The notes beneath the pieces are model-generated. The model ran no database searches and had not been told where the DNA came from. It worked only from the letters and a program-made list of their open reading frames with translations. The position numbers were made by a program, and so were the translations under genes. DNA of 53,550 nucleotides, taken from DASPJL01 sp035628645. GTDB lineage: Bacteria; Bacteroidota; Bacteroidia; Cytophagales; Cyclobacteriaceae. The stretch is from positions 1 through 53,550 of the forward strand of contig DASPJL010000190.1 of NCBI GenBank assembly GCA_035628645.1, given 5' to 3'. Below, piece after piece: positions 25,047 through 33,512 of this stretch (the stretch's first letter is position 1; every line of letters starts with the position of its first letter).

Positions 25047-27404
25047 CTACTTTACAACAATTACTTTTTTTCTGATTATTTCATCATTCTTTTTGAATTG
25101 TAAAATATATAATCCGGGTCCGAATGCGCTGAAATCTATTTCATCAGATATCTCCCTTTTATTCTTTGTTATACTTTTCCTCTCTATATTTTGCCCAAAT
25201 GAATTTATCAACTCCAGATTAACATTTCCAATCCACTCATTATTTATTTCAAACTGAACCTTGGAATTGGTGGGATTAGGATATACTTTAACCTTTTCAT
25301 TCAAATCTTCATTTGACCCCGTTGGCGCATTTACATAAATAGTTAAAGAAGCAGTAGAATCGCAAAGTTCCATTCCCGAACCATTTAAAGTATAGGTAGT
25401 CGTTTGATAAGGGTAAACTATTAATTGAGGGCCAAGATGATTGGACACTGTTCCATCGGATGAATTCCATGAAAAGACACTTGCCCCTTTTGCATTCATT
25501 GTGACTTTCTCACCGGGTTGAATATATAAATCGGATGTTGAAATCTGAACGGAAGGAAACATCCCCAGCACAGGTCGTATGTCATGGGCAACATTAATTC
25601 CATATTCTATGGTATAAGGCTCCCATTCGAGCGAATCATTTTGCTGCCAAGCGGTAGAAATAAGCGCTTCCCCATCTTTTGTGGTTGTAATGGCAACAGT
25701 ATCTCCATCATAAGATAACTGAATTCCTACGTAAAACCCTCTTCCGAATACCGGTGTCAATCTTGAAAATATAACTTCTGTGTATTGATCATTTTCAATA
25801 TCCGCGCTGATCCTGTTGATTAAAACTTCTGCTTCTTCCAATATGGCACCCGGAGACCCCTGAGGACCGCGGGCATTCCAAACCGTAACTTTAACTGTCG
25901 CATCCTCTTTTGATGCCAGCGCTTTTGCAAATTTTAACTTTGCTCTATTAATATACTTATAACCCAGCTTGTTATCAAAATACTCTGCTTTCGCCCTATG
26001 TTTCAATGAATTATGACCGGAAAGATACCCTGTTTCGCCTTCCACCGGAACTGGCAAAAGGGTAGGGGTTCCAAAGAAATTAGTGGTATCGGAACAAACG
26101 CCCTGGGGAGATACATATATAAAATCTTCCCTGACAAGCGTATCAGAGCCTAATTCGTTTACAGCAATCAATGAAACAGAATAACTTCCGGAATCTGAAT
26201 AAACTATTCTTGGATTTTTTTGGGTCGAAGTAGCCGGAACTGCTCCTTCAAAAGTCCATTTTAATTCATCGGGAAAATTCAAGGAAAGGTCTGTAAAACT
26301 TACCGTACTTCCTCTCAATACGGTATCTGCATCGGCCCTAAAATTAGCTTCAGGACTGGCTGCCACATTTGGGGAGCATAGATTGGAAAAGGCCAGCGTA
26401 TTTCTTCTTGGGCTTATCTCCATTACGGCGCGTATCCTTGTTTTTTGTCCCCTGGTAAAAATGTTCATGCATCCGTCGTCGGAATAATCCATATAATTTT
26501 CAACCATATTTACTACCCCACAGGAAGTTCTTCCTTTTTCACAACCTCTCGATTCCCTGTCAGAATCAGGCGTATCGGATACAAAATCATCGGCTCCGCA
26601 TCCTCCATCTCCCCAGATGTGTCTTAAACCCAGGTAATGGCCCGTTTCATGCGTGAGGGTCCGGCCTTTGTTATAAGGCGCCTGCAAGACAGGAAAATTT
26701 CCTTTTTCAGAAGAACCAAAATGACGGTAGGAAACTACCACACCATCAGTAGAAGCAGGTCCTCCGTTTGCAGGAAGCCCAGGCAGACTTGTTTGGCTTG
26801 GAAACTGAGCATAACCTAATAACCTGTCGTCTTCTCCTCCAAAATCCAGGGTCCAGATGTTATAGTATTTATCAGGATCCCAAACAGTGGCCGGCTTTAA
26901 TACACCTTCAATTTCACTTCTTGTCCATTTGTCTTTATTACCATTATATCTGTGAACACCAGGTTCTGACAATGTTTTACCCTCTTCATCTAAAATTGCA
27001 AGACAAAATTCCAACTCAATGTCTGCGCCAACAGAACTGCTATTTTCTCCGTTTGTTCCTACTTTTTTTCTAAAATCTTCATTTAATACTTCAAGTTGTG
27101 ATTGAATTTGGGCAAGAGATATATTTGATCCCGACCCAACAGATTCTCCTTTGTGAATTACATGCACCACGACTGGAATAGTAAGGATCTCGTCGGCGGT
27201 GCGGCTGCTTTTTTTTCTCTTTTCGATTTCCCTTATTTTTTGTTGTAAGACCCTTTCAAAATCACTTAATTCTCCTAATTGGGGGTATAAAACCCGGTTA
27301 ATACTGTCTTGCTCCATTGTAGCGCAGTGTTCCACCGGACTTTGCGCCATCGCGGTTGAAAAAGTAAAGAGCAATATAACTAGTGTGTAAAGGAATCTTA
27401 CCAT
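25047..27404 (-). CDS. Secreted M43-family zinc protease with PKD and T9SS sorting domain
   Basis: A 785-residue protein with a signal peptide (MVRFLYTLVILLFTFSTAMA). The M43 (pappalysin/cytophagalysin) catalytic domain has the extended zinc motif HETGHYLGLRH at about residues 251-261, a disulfide-rich GCGADDFVSDTPDSD region and the Met-turn ENYMDYSDDGCMN. A PKD-like domain follows at about 350-430, then a jelly-roll-like region and a second Ig-like segment. The last 75 residues (starting KVKVYPNPTNSKVQFEI) form a type A T9SS sorting domain. It is the last gene of the SusCD operon, 11 nt after the lipoprotein gene. Confidence 0.93.
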   Translation of the reverse strand: MVRFLYTLVILLFTFSTAMAQSPVEHCATMEQDSINRVLYPQLGELSDFERVLQQKIREIEKRKKSSRTADEILTIPVVVHVIHKGESVGSGSNISLAQIQSQLEVLNEDFRKKVGTNGENSSSVGADIELEFCLAILDEEGKTLSEPGVHRYNGNKDKWTRSEIEGVLKPATVWDPDKYYNIWTLDFGGEDDRLLGYAQFPSQTSLPGLPANGGPASTDGVVVSYRHFGSSEKGNFPVLQAPYNKGRTLTHETGHYLGLRHIWGDGGCGADDFVSDTPDSDRESRGCEKGRTSCGVVNMVENYMDYSDDGCMNIFTRGQKTRIRAVMEISPRRNTLAFSNLCSPNVAASPEANFRADADTVLRGSTVSFTDLSLNFPDELKWTFEGAVPATSTQKNPRIVYSDSGSYSVSLIAVNELGSDTLVREDFIYVSPQGVCSDTTNFFGTPTLLPVPVEGETGYLSGHNSLKHRAKAEYFDNKLGYKYINRAKLKFAKALASKEDATVKVTVWNARGPQGSPGAILEEAEVLINRISADIENDQYTEVIFSRLTPVFGRGFYVGIQLSYDGDTVAITTTKDGEALISTAWQQNDSLEWEPYTIEYGINVAHDIRPVLGMFPSVQISTSDLYIQPGEKVTMNAKGASVFSWNSSDGTVSNHLGPQLIVYPYQTTTYTLNGSGMELCDSTASLTIYVNAPTGSNEDLNEKVKVYPNPTNSKVQFEINNEWIGNVNLELINSFGQNIERKSITKNKREISDEIDFSAFGPGLYILQFKKNDEIIRKKVIVVK

Positions 27405-27415
27405 AAATAAGGGGG

Positions 27416-27913
27416 CTATTCTTCAATTGGATTAAGCACAGACTGATAAATGTATTTCCCGTCTTCAGTATAAAATTCAATAGATAGTTTTCTTTCCGTG
27501 AGGTCTTTAATAGTCCAGGGAATTCGGAATTGTCCACCTAAAGGTAAAAATACAAAAGTCAAGGTAGCGGAAGCATTTTCAATGGCCCAATAATCTACTA
27601 AGTGAAGTTCCTCAAAGAACTCACACTTTTCAGGACCTTCGGTTATTTCCATGGTCCTTTCTGCATTTGCGTAAAAGGTATAATAATTATCATAATAATC
27701 TATAGAATCGGAGCAATCATTCTCAATGGAAAATTCATACTTTTTATTTCCTTCCCTAACGGTTATAGAAATAGAAGTCATCCTCCATGTCTTGCTGGAA
27801 TCTCCAGTCAAAAGTTTAGAAAAGGTAGGCGGGTCAGGCTCAACTTTCTCCGAACACGAACCTATTATCAGGGAAAGCAAAAAAAGCAGACAAAATGATG
27901 AATTACGAATCAC
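27416..27913 (-). CDS. Lipoprotein of the SusCD operon (GTG start likely)
   Basis: A predicted lipoprotein of about 165 residues with lipobox LIIGSC, then a mature part that looks lipocalin-like (LLTGDSSKTWRMTSISITVR). An ATG at 27934 would add seven residues, but those codons and the next few are made of a short AT-rich repeat (TTCGTCATTCGTGATTCG). A GTG at 27913 gives MIRNSSFCLLFLLSLIIGSC, a compact lipoprotein signal. Either way the repeat forms part of the signal peptide. It is probably a surface accessory protein exported with the SusCD complex. Confidence 0.65.
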   Translation of the reverse strand: MIRNSSFCLLFLLSLIIGSCSEKVEPDPPTFSKLLTGDSSKTWRMTSISITVREGNKKYEFSIENDCSDSIDYYDNYYTFYANAERTMEITEGPEKCEFFEELHLVDYWAIENASATLTFVFLPLGGQFRIPWTIKDLTERKLSIEFYTEDGKYIYQSVLNPIEE

Positions 27914-27970
27914 GAATGACGAAGGGAACCACATAATTTAGCATTTAACATTTAACATTTCTATCATTTT

Positions 27971-28801
27971 TCACTGTGGATAAAAGGTTATCTCAAAAGG
28001 TGGTATTTCCGGAATATCTACCAATTCAATATTCAATGTTATTCTTTTAGTGGAAGGATCTATAAAGCCTGATCCTTTCATGGTTGCAAAATCTTCGTTG
28101 AAGGTTTCCTCTTCCTGTTCCGGAATGGTTAACGAATTGTCTCCATTGTCGATGAAAATAAGATTTTTGTCTACAGGAAAGAAACCAGTTACATAAATAT
28201 CCCAGTTTGATAAGGTATATTCTATACAATCCACGCTGGATATAGTTATGTTATTTATACTAGGAAAATCCTGTGCAATGGAATCATGAGGGTATGCCTT
28301 ATAAGTTCCGCTTAAAATACAATCGTCTTCAATAATCAAAGAAAAAGACTTACCTATTATTCCATTGGTGCTTCTACCTATTGCCAAAGTTGAAGGAGTG
28401 ACCTCTTCAAGGGTAAAATTTAATTCCTGTGATTCTAAAATATTGTTTGCATTATTGATTAGCCTCAAGTCTATATATCCAAAACTTTCTCCTGCAGGAA
28501 TTATAACTTCTCCTTTATTTCCGGAAATAAAATAATCCACATCCTCCCTTGCCGAACCAGCGACTGAATATTTCACAAGAATGTCTTCTTCCAATATTGG
28601 CCCAACATTATGAATAGAAATCTTCACCGGTTGGGTTACACTTTCTTTCACTGTAATTAGAGTATCCGTGAACCGAACATGATAAGGACCTTCAAAAGTG
28701 ATTTCTTCTTTTTGGCAGGAGCAAAAAATTACTACCGCCAATACCAGGACAATAGCATATTGTAAATGATTGATTATTTTCTGAAATACAATTTTCATCA
28801 T
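27971..28801 (-). CDS. Calx-beta-like surface lipoprotein of the SusCD operon
   Basis: A 276-residue lipoprotein with the N-terminal helix and lipobox VVIFCSC. Residues about 50-165 resemble Calx-beta or DUF4843-type domains (YHVRFTDTLITVKESVTQPV, YSVAGSAREDVDYFISG and FTLEEVTPSTLAIG). The rest is beta-rich and acidic. It starts 1 nt after the SusD stop codon. In Bacteroidota uptake loci this position is usually held by a surface lipoprotein that helps ligand capture (SusE/F-like in role, not in sequence). Confidence 0.75.
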   Translation of the reverse strand: MMKIVFQKIINHLQYAIVLVLAVVIFCSCQKEEITFEGPYHVRFTDTLITVKESVTQPVKISIHNVGPILEEDILVKYSVAGSAREDVDYFISGNKGEVIIPAGESFGYIDLRLINNANNILESQELNFTLEEVTPSTLAIGRSTNGIIGKSFSLIIEDDCILSGTYKAYPHDSIAQDFPSINNITISSVDCIEYTLSNWDIYVTGFFPVDKNLIFIDNGDNSLTIPEQEEETFNEDFATMKGSGFIDPSTKRITLNIELVDIPEIPPFEITFYPQ

Positions 28802-28802
28802 A

Positions 28803-30155
28803 TTAATATCCAGGATTTTGAGCGCCTACTAAAGAAGGATTATTTTGAATTTCTCTGATTGGAATAGGCCAAACGTTGTACCTGTCTGCCCACTTCTGAG
28901 TAAACTGGCTCATAACAGCCGTGGCCCTGCCTGTTCGGACAAGATCAAACCATCGATGGCCTTCAAAAGCCAATTCATATATTCTTTCCTGCTCAATTAC
29001 AGAAAGCATTTGAGGAATTGATGCTCCTGTAACTTTTATGGTTGAATTTGCCCTGGTTCGAAGTGTGTTAATATCTTCTTCCGCACTTCCACCCCCTGTG
29101 ATCTTTCCTAAATTGGCCCTTGCTTCTGCTCTTATTAGATACATTTCTCCTAACCTGAAAAGAACTATATCATTGTTGTCTTCATCAGCAGTTCCATATT
29201 TTGCTACACTCCATCCATTGTCACTTCCTCTAAAATCTTCTACATCAAAACTTATGGAATGAAACCGTTCTCCTGCGTCAGAGGAATTAAGAAGAGAAAC
29301 AGCTTTGTTCGATGGAATAATTTCCCTTCTTTTTTCAAACTGATTGTTTAAGCCATAAGTAGTTGTTCCTGGGTCATCTGCAAGCGTGTATCCTACTTCC
29401 AAAATTGCTTCCTCTGTGTCATCAGTGGTTACCAAATTTTCAAATGAGACTAATTCATATTCCTCAGACAATATGACGTCAGATGAATATTTTTCGGCGA
29501 GTTCCCAGTTTTGATTGTATAAATAAAACCGAGCAAGCGCTGCTCTTGCTGCATTTACACTCGCAAATCCTTCGTTTTGGGATTCTGCAGGCAGATTTTC
29601 CAGAGCCAGCAGTAAATCTGTTTCAGCCAAGGCCAGCACTTCCTCCTTCGTTGCCCTTGAGATATTCGAATTTGCTTCTACATCAGTACTTGTGGTGATG
29701 GGTATCCCTCCAAAGCAATTTGCGCCAATGAAGTAAGCGTAGCCTCTGCAAAAGTTAGCAGCTGCAATTACTCTTCTTTTTTCCCTTGGATCTACACCAC
29801 TTATTTCAGGCAATCTTTCAAGAATAAAATTACTGACATATATTGTTCTGTATATTGAGGCCCATATCGCACTAAATATGGCATTGGCAGCCGTGATGTC
29901 CTTATTGCTGAGTTCCCTGAATTCAGAAAAAGTACCTTGGTGAATTAATAAATCCGTAGTAAGGTCATTAAGTATTACAACGGGGGAAGCGATTCCTCTC
30001 AACGAAGTATATAATCCAATCTCCACGGGTACAACATCCTGAGGTTCATTTAATACAAGTTCATCAATTACAATATCCTGTGGTGCAGGATCGAGTGTAT
30101 TACAAGAACCTAAAATAAAAATTAGTATTAATAAATTTTTAATTCTTTGCATCAT
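28803..30155 (-). CDS. SusD/RagB-family surface substrate-binding lipoprotein
   Basis: A SusD-like lid protein of about 450 residues, with lipobox FILGSC, TPR-like helices (RAALARFYLYNQNWELAEKY) and the conserved C-terminal RERIYELAFEGHRWFDLVRT-type block followed by NVWPIPIREIQNNP. The ATG at 30155 lies 2 nt after the SusC stop codon. An ATG at 30167 overlapping susC is possible, but the shorter form gives a better signal peptide. SusD proteins cap the SusC barrel and deliver ligand. Confidence 0.93.
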   Translation of the reverse strand: MMQRIKNLLILIFILGSCNTLDPAPQDIVIDELVLNEPQDVVPVEIGLYTSLRGIASPVVILNDLTTDLLIHQGTFSEFRELSNKDITAANAIFSAIWASIYRTIYVSNFILERLPEISGVDPREKRRVIAAANFCRGYAYFIGANCFGGIPITTSTDVEANSNISRATKEEVLALAETDLLLALENLPAESQNEGFASVNAARAALARFYLYNQNWELAEKYSSDVILSEEYELVSFENLVTTDDTEEAILEVGYTLADDPGTTTYGLNNQFEKRREIIPSNKAVSLLNSSDAGERFHSISFDVEDFRGSDNGWSVAKYGTADEDNNDIVLFRLGEMYLIRAEARANLGKITGGGSAEEDINTLRTRANSTIKVTGASIPQMLSVIEQERIYELAFEGHRWFDLVRTGRATAVMSQFTQKWADRYNVWPIPIREIQNNPSLVGAQNPGY

Positions 30156-30156
30156 T

Positions 30157-33100
30157 CTAAAATCCAACAGTTAAACCTATCATTAATGTACTTACCTGGG
30201 GAAGCGTGAAAAGATCTGTTCCTTGTGCAGAAGTAGACCCATCCAATGTACTGACTTCCGGATCTCCTCCTGAATAATTTGTGTAAGTCCAGAGATTAGA
30301 ACCTGAACAAAAAATTCTCGTGCTTGAGACCTTAATTCTTTTTGTATATTTTGAGGGTAAGGTATATCCGATAGTCAAATTCTTTAATCTTAAATAAGAT
30401 CCATCCTCGATAAACCGACTGCTCGTTCGGTTGTTATAAGAGTTTTCAAATTCGTAGCGTGGAACAGAAGTAATGTCGCCTGGCTCCCTCCATCGCTTTA
30501 ATGCTTCCCTGCTCTGGTTTGTATTTATATTCTGTCCTGCATTAAGAAGTTCCGTATTTGAAAAATTGAGAATGTCATTGCCATAAGAAAACTGAAAAAA
30601 CAAACTTAGGTCAAATCCTTTGTATGACACATTATTAATAAAAGAGCCAATAAAATCAGGCTGAGCGCTACCTACTATGGTGCCGTCATCAGGAGTGATA
30701 CTGCCGTCTCCATTTATGTCATCATAAATTGCTTCCCCGGTTGCCGGGTCTACTCCTAAAAATCTGAGTCCCCAGAATGACCCTAATGGTTCCCCTTCTT
30801 TTATTACTGAAGTACCATTAACCCCGTTTCCCTGATACCCTCTGAATAGAGGCTTATCATCAACAAGTCTAACTACTTCGTTTTCATTTCTTGAAAGGTT
30901 TATTGAAGTGCTCCAATTAACAACTTTATCAATATTTATTATGTTGATGCCAACTTCAATTCCTCTATTTCTAAGGTTGCCCACATTACCTTTGACAGTC
31001 GAGAAGCCTGTAGTTGCCGGAACAGGTTGATCAAAAAGTAATTTGTCTGTTAAATTATAATAGCCCTCAACGATAAGATTTATCCTGGCATTAAAAAGAC
31101 TAACATCCAGGCCTACGTTTGTTTCTTCCGTTCTTTCCCATTGAAGATTAGGATTGTCTATCCTTGAAGGGCTCACACCCGATGCACCATTATAAGTTGT
31201 GGCGCTCCATCGTCCCAAAAATTCAAAATCCCCAATTCCCTCATTTCCTGAGTAGCCCCATGACGCCTTCAATTTAAGGAGTGTTAAAAAATTATAATCC
31301 TTTAAAAAACTTTCCTCAGACAAGATCCATCCAGCTGCAATGGCAGGGAAAAAGCCAAACTTTCTTCCTTTTCCAAACCTGGAAGATCCGTCCTCCCTTG
31401 CACCTATGGAAATCAAATATTTTTCCCTGAAATTGTATTTAATCTCTCCGAAAAAGGAAAGAAGGCCGTTCTTCACAATGTAAGACGAACCAGCATCTAC
31501 AATACCCGCTGATCCAATGTAGGAAAAGTCGTCACTGGGAAACATTCTTCCCTCAACATAATTACCCCTTTCAACCCTTTGAAGTATTTCAGCGCCAAGA
31601 AGTACGTCTACATTATGTTCCCCAATCTTTTTATCAAAAGTGAGCAGATTACTGTTAATCAAGGTAATAAAACTTGAGGCAGCACTGATTCCGTAGCCTT
31701 TTCCACCTGCATAATCCGGGTTCCCCCCAATTATGGTTGATGTAGGTTGATACTGGTCCTCAATCACACTGTTATAGTCTCCGCTAACCTGTGTTCTGAA
31801 ATTCAGTCCTTGAAGTATTTTATATTTAGCATAAACATTTCCCAAAATTTTAGTGGTATAAACATCATAACGGGGTGCCACCGCATTAACCAATGGATTT
31901 CCGTTACGTGGTGAAAAGCCCGGCGAACCATATCCGATAAGTTTTCCTTGTTCATCAAAAGCCGAATTATAGGGTAGTGCTTGTAATGCAGCAGAATATA
32001 CTGCATCCAAATAATTATCACCTTTGACCCTGTTATTTTTTGCTCTGGAGATGGTGAAGCTGTTACCAAAAGTTAATCTGTCAGAAGAGGTATGGTCAAG
32101 GTTAAGTGTGGCTGAGTAGCGCTCAAACCCGTTGTTTACTTGTACGCCTTCTTCATTTCTATAATTTCCGCTTATATAAAAACTTGTCTTGTCTCCTCCG
32201 CCTGTAGCAGATAATTGGTATTGTTCAAATATACCCGTTCTTAATACTTCCTCTACCCAATCTGTATTTATTCCATCAGTTACTCCCTCTATAAGGCCTA
32301 ATTCATCGGGGTCTCTTCCTGAATTAACTACTGCTTCTCTTTGAAGTTCCAGTAATTCGGTTGAATTTAAAAGTTCAGGTTTCCGAGTGATGTTTATCAG
32401 GCCTCTCTGAGCTTCGGCATTAAACCTGGTTTTAGAATTCTTTTTTCCTCTTTTTGAGGTTAGGACAACTACGCCATTGGCACCCCTTGATCCATACATC
32501 GCTTTTGCGGCAGCATCTTTTAAAAGCTCAATGTCTTCGTAATCATTAGGATTTATGAGCGCAAGCGCGTTATCATTTTGACCTCCAAAACCAATACTGG
32601 ATAATGCGCCTATTTCAACAGGCACTCCGTCCAAAATAAACAGTGGCATATTAGAAGCTGAGACAGAGGTATTTCCCCTGATCACTACTTTTATTCCTCC
32701 TCCGGGTGTCCCAGAAGATTGTGTCACCTGAACTCCCGGCGCTTGTCCCTGCAAAGCTTGATCTATGCCCATAACAGGCATGTCCTTAAAGCTTTCTGTC
32801 GAAACTGAGGAGATCGAGCTGATTACATTCTTCTTTTGTTGAGTTGTATACCCGGTAACAACCACCTCTGTAAGTTGTGTTACATTAGGCTTTAAAACAA
32901 GGTCTATGTTTGATTGGTTGTTGATTTTAACCTCCTGTGTAATAAACCCGATATAGGTAAAAACCAGGCTTGCTTCGGGTGAGGCTTCAATAGAATAAGT
33001 ACCGTCAATATCTGTAACTGTACCCGACAATGTTCCTTTTACCACCACACTTACTCCTGGTAATCCGGTAGAATCTTCAAGAGAAATAACCTTACCTGTT

Positions 33101-33174
33101 ACGTTTACCTGCTGCGCAAGAAGGGGTGAGGCCAACAGAAAAATCAGGGACAAAGCCCAAAATATCTTAATCAT
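30157..33174 (-). CDS. SusC/RagA-family TonB-dependent outer-membrane transporter
   Basis: A 1005-residue TonB-linked transporter. Signal peptide to about residue 20 is followed by a CarboxypepD_reg-like domain (VTGKVISLEDSTGLPGVSVV). The SusC signature LTEVVVTGYTTQQKKNVISS precedes the plug (PGVQVTQSSGTPGGG, LLKDAAAKAMYGSRGANGVV). The rest is a 22-strand-type beta-barrel ending in LPQVSTLMIGLTVGF. It imports the ligand captured by SusD using energy from TonB-ExbB-ExbD. It heads a five-gene operon with SusD, two lipoproteins and an M43 protease. No glycoside hydrolase is present, so the substrate is probably peptide, as for RagAB. Confidence 0.95.
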   Translation of the reverse strand: MIKIFWALSLIFLLASPLLAQQVNVTGKVISLEDSTGLPGVSVVVKGTLSGTVTDIDGTYSIEASPEASLVFTYIGFITQEVKINNQSNIDLVLKPNVTQLTEVVVTGYTTQQKKNVISSISSVSTESFKDMPVMGIDQALQGQAPGVQVTQSSGTPGGGIKVVIRGNTSVSASNMPLFILDGVPVEIGALSSIGFGGQNDNALALINPNDYEDIELLKDAAAKAMYGSRGANGVVVLTSKRGKKNSKTRFNAEAQRGLINITRKPELLNSTELLELQREAVVNSGRDPDELGLIEGVTDGINTDWVEEVLRTGIFEQYQLSATGGGDKTSFYISGNYRNEEGVQVNNGFERYSATLNLDHTSSDRLTFGNSFTISRAKNNRVKGDNYLDAVYSAALQALPYNSAFDEQGKLIGYGSPGFSPRNGNPLVNAVAPRYDVYTTKILGNVYAKYKILQGLNFRTQVSGDYNSVIEDQYQPTSTIIGGNPDYAGGKGYGISAASSFITLINSNLLTFDKKIGEHNVDVLLGAEILQRVERGNYVEGRMFPSDDFSYIGSAGIVDAGSSYIVKNGLLSFFGEIKYNFREKYLISIGAREDGSSRFGKGRKFGFFPAIAAGWILSEESFLKDYNFLTLLKLKASWGYSGNEGIGDFEFLGRWSATTYNGASGVSPSRIDNPNLQWERTEETNVGLDVSLFNARINLIVEGYYNLTDKLLFDQPVPATTGFSTVKGNVGNLRNRGIEVGINIINIDKVVNWSTSINLSRNENEVVRLVDDKPLFRGYQGNGVNGTSVIKEGEPLGSFWGLRFLGVDPATGEAIYDDINGDGSITPDDGTIVGSAQPDFIGSFINNVSYKGFDLSLFFQFSYGNDILNFSNTELLNAGQNINTNQSREALKRWREPGDITSVPRYEFENSYNNRTSSRFIEDGSYLRLKNLTIGYTLPSKYTKRIKVSSTRIFCSGSNLWTYTNYSGGDPEVSTLDGSTSAQGTDLFTLPQVSTLMIGLTVGF

Positions 33175-33512
33175 ATACCTTCTTACTTAGGGTTTTATGG
33201 TAGCAAAAGAATGTGACGATTGATGCAAATTATGGAAAAATAAATAGCCATCAAATAAATAGAAAAGAATAAATCCTTAATTATCAATCGGCGAAAACAA
33301 TCTTTATTTGTCTGGTAACATTTTGTAAATTAATTATTAACAGCAAATCTTTAAAGAATCGGTTCAACCATAAAATATACCTAAAGTCATATTCTGTGGA
33401 GTTTCTAAACGTAAATTCAATAAATATTGATGCTCTAGCGCAGAAAAAGTTAAAGCAATGGGTTACTTATTTTCTATTATTCATTAACTACTGACTTTTT
33501 AACCTATTGACT
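33175..33512. other. Divergent regulatory region of susC and the T9SS cargo gene
   Basis: These 338 nt separate two divergent long transcription units. I find no full TTTG/TAnnTTTG promoter on either strand, only partial matches such as CAAATTAT near 33227 and TAACATTTTG near 33316. No extracytoplasmic sigma factor, FecR or hybrid two-component gene lies nearby to explain control of the SusCD operon. Confidence 0.45.
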
